From assembly GCA_020081605.1 (NCBI GenBank), contig JAHREC010000049.1, forward strand, positions 1,364,001 to 1,428,000: DNA of 64,000 bases. Reading direction: 5' to 3'. Position 1 is the stretch's first letter. The number at the start of each line of letters is the position of its first letter. The DNA comes from Albifimbria verrucaria (taxonomy: Eukaryota; Ascomycota; Sordariomycetes; Hypocreales; Stachybotryaceae). The notes under the pieces are model-generated. The model was not told the DNA's origin, searched no databases, and saw only the letters and a program-made list of their open reading frames with translations. Position numbers and translations under genes: made by a program. Below, piece after piece: positions 58,623-64,000 of this stretch.

Positions 58623-61600
58623 ATGGAGGTATCGTCTCCCGCTGCGCCCAACGGCGTCGCGACGCCGCCTTTCCCGACAGTCGAGCCCGAACGTGTAGTC
58701 GACCACCTGGCAGCCGTCTGCCAGATTGCCCTCGGCGCGACACGAGACGAGCTCGAGCAACCGGGCAGCTTGCTCCACAAGAGCAGGTACGAAGAGACGG
58801 TTTCGAGGTGTACGCGGTTCGCAAATGATACCCAGAATGTGCTTTATGTACAGAAAGATATCGCCCAGTCCTCGACAGGGGAAAACAGGGCAGATGCTAC
58901 CGGTGAGCATTCCCTTCGTAGAGACCTCCGTCGACAAGTATATACGCTGACCTCTCTTGCAGCTCCTTCGTCCTTCACATACACTCTCTCAACCGAAATC
59001 TCATCGCTACCCACAACAGTCGTTTCTCTCGTCTTGCTAAAGACCCAGCCCATCGATCCATCACGGCCCCTTACTCATCAAATATTCATTAATAATTTAC
59101 CCGGACCTGCCTCGCTCAACGCCAGCACGGGCGAGCAGGGCGCCGTTCTCTCCCGTGGGAGGTTCTTCATTCTCAGGTGCACCACGCCCTTGTGCCGTAT
59201 TTCGATGCCAACACCAAGAGTCAGCAGCTCGCCAACGGGTCGCGAGGCCGTGCCGACGTCGATGCCAAGACGGGTATCCCTGTAACCAAGAAGAGACTCA
59301 ACGATCTCGAGCTCAGTCTCCTTCATTTGCAACAGAATGTCGACATTCCCGAGATCTCCCTGTCCTTCCACTCGATCGTGCAGAGCGTCCTCGATGATGC
59401 CGAAGTCCGCGGCGAAAAGCCTTCCATCGATGCTATTCCTGCGAACCTTCTCCAGGACAGCAGCTTCCTCAACAAGCTCCAGGCCAATGTCAACAGCTGG
59501 ATCAAGTCTATCCAAGGCACTACGAAGCTGACCAAGGATTCGGCTTCGAATGCCAACCAGGAATTCAGCACGGCAAGCCAAGAAGTGAAATTCTGGTTGT
59601 CCATGGAGTCTGCTTTGGAAAACATTGAGGGTCAGCTGCGGAGCGATGGCGTGCTCTTGACCTTGGAGATTCTGAAGCATGCCAAGCGTTTCCAGGCCAC
59701 TGTGAGCTTCACAGCTGACACTGGCTTGAAAGAAGCCATGGACAAGGTTCAGAAGTACAACCAGCTGATGCGAGACTTTCCTCTGGACGAGCTTCTATCT
59801 GCGACATCCTTATCCAAGGCCCAGGAGGCCGTTACACAAATCTTTGGCCATCTGAACAAGAAGCTAAGGATATGTCCTTATCCTATCAGGAGGGCCCTTC
59901 CCCTTGTGGAGGCCATCTCGAAGGACTTGGATGATGTACTCCATCGCTTGCTGCCTGGCACTGAGTTGGTGAACCTTGAGTACCAGCAGTTCCAAGGTAT
60001 CATGGGAACATGTGATGACATCTTCAGGACATGGGAGGAGAACATCAAAGAATTCACCAACGTTGCTCGTGAGGTCACGCGTCGACGTAACGAGAAATTC
60101 ATTCCCATCAAAATCAACAAGAAGCATTCCGAGCTCGAAGCTAGGATTAAATATGTCAGCACCTTCCGCGATAACCATGAGCAGCTGCAGCGTACAATTG
60201 TCAACGTTCTGGGACCCAAAGCCACCATTTCCGGTGTTACAGAGACGACTGGCGCCAACGGTGTTGTCATTGAAGAAATTGGCGATGTTGATGCCGTAGA
60301 GGAGGTCCAGCAAGCTTGGGAGTCGCTCCAGAACGTCGACCTCTTGGATGTTACCGACCAAGGCAAGGAGCGCTGGGTCAGGGCCGAGAATCTTTACAAC
60401 GAGCGCACCACTCGCGTAGAGAACTCTATCATTGCTCGACTGAGGAGAGACTTGCCACCGCCAAGTCAGCGAATGAAATGTTCAGAGTCTTCTCTAAGTT
60501 CAATGCCCTTTTCGTGCGACCCAAGATCCGTGGTGCCATCCAGGAGTACCAGAACCAGCTCATGGATCATGTCAAGCAGGCTATCAACGGTCTGCATGAG
60601 CGCTTCAAGCAGCAATACGGCCATTCCGAAGCCCACGCCATGGCGCAGCTTCGTGACATCCCCGATTTCCGGTGCCATCATCTGGGCTCGTCAGATCGAG
60701 TTCCAGCTAGACGGATACATGAAGAAGGTTGAGGCAGTCCTGGGACCAGAGTGGACCCTTCACGCTGAAGGCCACAAGCTTCAGGAGGAGAGTGAGCTCT
60801 TTAAACAGAAGCTTGACACGGCTCGCATCTACGAAGCCTGGATACAGGACGTCAACCGCCGCAAGATTTCTATCAATGGACAGCTCTTTGACATCACCCG
60901 ATTGAGATCCGCTGGTGGTATTTTGGAGTTGGGCGTGAACTTCGACCCCAAATTATCACTCTCTTCAAGGAAACACGCAATCTTACATGGCAGTCATACT
61001 CAGTTCCCCATGCTGTCACGACAGTGTCCAAAGATGCCAAGAGAGTGTACCCATATGCTGTGAGTTTGATGGAGAGTGTAAGGACTTTGTCTCAGACACT
61101 GCGTCAGATTTCTGCCATGGGTGAAGAGTCTATACTGCTTCACGGCTACCGCAATGACGTGTACAAACTTATCGGTGAAGGTATTCCTCTCAGATGGGAG
61201 TCTTTTATTAACTCGCATGAGCTGTTCTATGCCGATCCTAGGCAAGCACGGCCACTTCTTCCCGGTGGCAATGATTTCGGTCTTGCCAAGAGCGCGGAGA
61301 GCAAGCATGGCATGTTCATTCGAGGTTTCGCGGCGGCTGTTTCTGTTCTCCAAAGCAAGGCAATCTCATTGGAGTATACTCATGCAACTGTCGAGCAGGC
61401 TTTGAAGGATCTTGAAACTTGCCCCTACGACGCAGCTGCGTTCCAGACTCGTCTTGACACTATCCAGTCCGCTGTTGATCAGCTTAATTTGGAACAGTAC
61501 GTCAACTTGGATTTCTGGGTTCGTGGCCTGAACCAGAAGATTCAGGCTACATTGCTTGGACGACTACATACTGCTGTCGAGGCTTGGATTTCTGCTTTTG

Positions 61601-64000
61601 AGGATGAGACGATTGAAGACGGACGTCGCAAGCAGACAACTCCCGAGGAGGACAAACCCGATGGTCCCACAATGAAGCGTCTGGTCCTGGAGCTCACAAT
61701 GCGCAACCAAGTCATCTACCTAGATCCCGCTCTGGAGTACGCTCGCGCCAGCTGGTTCCTGCATCTTCACGATTGGCTTGGTATTGTCTGCAATCTCCGC
61801 AAGATCAAAGCTGCAAGATACCAGATGAACATTACCGTTGCCGCTAATGATGAGCCCCGCTTCACCAACTTGCCAACAGAATGTGCCGATATACTTCGTC
61901 GGGTCTACATCTCCATAGAGAAGAAGTTGAAGGAGATCAGCGCCTATGTCGACCAGTGGCTCCAGTTCCAGTCTCTTTGGGATCTCCAGTCTGAGCAAGT
62001 CTACGACATGCTTGGCGATGACCTGCCGAGATGGCTCGAGTGTCTTCAGGACATCCGTAAAGTCCGGACGACGTTTGATACACAGGAGCTTAGTCGATCA
62101 TTCGGTCACCTCACTATTGACTATGACCAAGTCCAAACCAAGGTGAACGCCAAGTACGACCAGTGGCAACACGAGATTCTTATCAAGTTTGCCGGCCGCC
62201 TTGGCAATCGCATGCGAGATGTCCATGCAGAGATCGAAAAGGCTCGTAAGCATCTCGAAGGACAGAGCTCTGACACTTCATCCACAGCTCAAGCCGTGCA
62301 GTTCATCACAGCTGTTCAGAGTTGCAAGCGTAACGTCAAGGCTTGGGCGCCAGAGATTGACATGTTCCGCCAAGGACAGTCGACCCTTGTGAGGCAACGA
62401 TATCACTTCCCTAATGACTGGCTGCACATCGAGCAGATCGATAGTCAGTGGGAGGCCCTCAAGGAGATTTTGGAGAAGAAGGCCAAGATCATGGATGACA
62501 ATGCGGACGTCATGCGTGCAAACATCCTGGCTCAAGACAAGGCTGTGAGCGAGAAGATAGCAGAGATTGCCGCTCAATGGAACGAAGAGAAGCCGGTTTC
62601 CGGTACTATCCAGCCAGACGTCGCCTCAGTCACCCTGACCTCGTTCGAAACGCGCATCACTAGCCTCCAGGACCGCCTTCAAGAACTTATCAAGGCCAAG
62701 GAAGCTCTGGAGATGCCAGTGGGCGCAGACAACACGCTCGACGCTACTCTTGAGGAGGTGAGAGACTTCCAATCGGTGTGGTCCAGTCTCTCGACTATCT
62801 GGTCCAGCCTCAACGAGACGAGGGATATTCTGTGGACGGCAGTTCAACCACGTAAAATAAGGGCCAAGGTTGACGATCTCATCAAGAGTACGAAGGAGAT
62901 GCCCAGCAGGATGCGTCAATACGCGGCGTTTGAGCATGTGCAGGGTGTTCTGCGTGGCTTCTTGAAAGTTAACCCTATCCTCTCTGATCTGAAGTCCGAT
63001 GCTATTCGCGAGCGCCACTGGCATAAGATTTACAAGCAAATTAAGCCTAACAAACGATTCTCGCCGAGCTCCATGACCCTTGGCGATGTCTGGGACCTCA
63101 ATCTCGTCGCAACTGAGGTCATTGTCAAAGACATTATTGCTCAAGCACAGGGTGAGATGGCTCTGGAAGAGTTCCTCAAGCAGGTTCGTGAAACTTGGCA
63201 GAACTATGCCCTCGAAATGGTCAACTACCAGAACAAGTGTCGTCTTATCCGTGGTTGGGACGACCTTTTCGCCAAGTGCAGCGAGAACTTGAACTCATTA
63301 CAAGCGATGAAGCATTCGCCGTACTACAAGGAGTTTGAGGAGGAAGCTGTCTCTTGGGAGGATAAGCTGAACCGTGTTCACGTTTTGTTTGATGTATGGA
63401 TTGATGTCCAGCGCCAATGGGTCTATCTTGAAGGAGTGTTCACCGGAAATGCTGATATCAAGCACCTTTTGCCTATCGAGTCGGGCCGTTTCCAGAACAT
63501 CAACAGCGAATTCTTGTCCGTCATGAAGAAGGCCAACAAGACGCCTTACGTGCTTGACGTTCTGAACATTCCTAATGCCCAGAAGTCCTTGGAACGTTTA
63601 GCAGAGATGTTGAACAAGATCCAAAAGGCTCTTGGTGAATACCTGGAGAAGGAGAGAGTTTCCTTCCCCGTTTCTACTTTGTGGGAGACGAAGATCTCCT
63701 GGAGATGATTGGTAACAGCAACGACACGCTGCGTATCGCTAAGCACTTCAAGAAGATGTTTGCTGGTTTGTCCGGCCTTGTTATGGATGATGAGACTGTC
63801 ATTTCTGGCTTTTCCTCAAAGGAAGGCGAGGTTGTTCGACTGAAGAAGGAGATTTCTCTTGCCAAAACACCAAGAATCAACGACTGGTTGACTCTTCTAG
63901 AGAATGGAATGAAGTCAACTCTCGCAGAGCTGCTCGTGGAAGCCGTGGCTGTGTACCAGCCTATTTTTGAGTCTGAAAGTATCGAAAGCGCAACTTTGAA
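58623..64000 (+). CDS. nudA: Cytoplasmic dynein 1 heavy chain, N-terminal part
   Basis: The minus-end-directed microtubule motor that moves nuclei, endosomes and vesicles in hyphae. Exon 1 is 58623..58902 and exon 2 starts at 58963 and runs past the window end. The start is [20 protein letters not shown]. The tail domain (DHC_N1) covers most of the window: [80 protein letters not shown] and [18 protein letters not shown]. The linker (DHC_N2) follows from about 62.7 kb and includes [18 protein letters not shown] near the end; the AAA ring lies beyond. Frame breaks: missing bases at 59152-59154, 60441-60446, 60946-60949 and 63666-63669, and a net extra base (or two lost) at 60664-60668. No intron is seen in exon 2 within the window. 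Confidence 0.95.

Noticed and set aside
3181..64000. Programmed ribosomal frameshifting as the explanation of the breaks
   Set aside because: There are too many sites in unrelated genes, no common slippery heptamer, and losses dominate at simple runs.
3181..64000. Pseudogenisation or RIP as the explanation of the breaks
   Set aside because: Sequence between breaks is fully conserved, there is no pattern of C-to-T nonsense changes, and essential single-copy genes are hit.

Overview
The window is nuclear DNA of a filamentous ascomycete (Pezizomycotina), most likely a Sordariomycete. The evidence is many short introns (48-111 bp) with GTAAGT/GTGAGT-type donors and CTAAC-like branch sites, fungal-only families (Zn2Cys6 regulator, LaeA-like methyltransferase, 14-TM MFS exporter), CT-rich promoters with TACCTACC/CTTGCC runs, and close agreement of NCS-1, CSN6, Bcp1, Vps17, chorismate mutase and dynein with the filamentous-fungal versions I know. 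There is no plasmid, phage, CRISPR or recognisable transposon, and no secure tRNA or rRNA.

Layout. 0-0.5 kb: 5' end of a lysine-methyltransferase-like gene (-). 0.8-1.6 kb: unassigned ORF cluster. 3.2-4.0: NCS-1 calcium sensor (-). 6.2-7.1: hemerythrin-domain protein (-). 8.4-11.1: CDC45 (-). 14.0-15.2: LaeA-like methyltransferase (+). 15.75-18.5: poly-Q Zn2Cys6 transcription factor (-). 19.8-21.7: MFS exporter (+). 22.1-23.4: COP9 signalosome subunit 6 (+). 23.8-25.3: sorbitol/xylitol-type alcohol dehydrogenase (-). 25.3-30.3: about 5 kb with no gene I can support. 30.3-32.2: VPS17 (-). 32.75-33.7: BCP1 (+). 33.7-34.6: chorismate mutase (-). 35.3-37.4: MDV1-like WD40 protein (+). 37.9-39.4: JmjC/cupin dioxygenase (+). 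39.6-41.2: Atg38-like MIT/coiled-coil protein (-). 42.6-46.6: LAM-type GRAM/VASt sterol transporter (+). 48.7-51.9: C2H2 zinc-finger protein (+). 54.9-56.8: poly-Q FAR1/WRKY-GCM1-fold DNA-binding protein (+). 58.6 to the end: cytoplasmic dynein heavy chain, tail and start of linker (+).

These are mostly unrelated housekeeping genes: replication, retromer and organelle traffic, aromatic amino acids, ubiquitin-pathway control, microtubule transport. Several pairs are divergent (VPS17/BCP1, chorismate mutase/MDV1, Atg38-like/LAM) or convergent with a tiny gap (BCP1/chorismate mutase, 24 bp). I see no secondary-metabolite cluster.

The dominant unusual property is in the sequence itself. Fifteen of the nineteen recognisable genes are interrupted by about fifty one-base reading-frame breaks, nearly all missing bases at short homopolymers (CCC, CCCC, GGGG, AAAAA). 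For most models, putting back the inferred net number of bases returns the coding length to a multiple of three. Essential single-copy genes are affected in the same way as others, so I read this as draft-assembly indel error rather than pseudogenisation. The gene models below therefore give exon spans plus the positions of the breaks. I found no convincing previously undescribed biological system.
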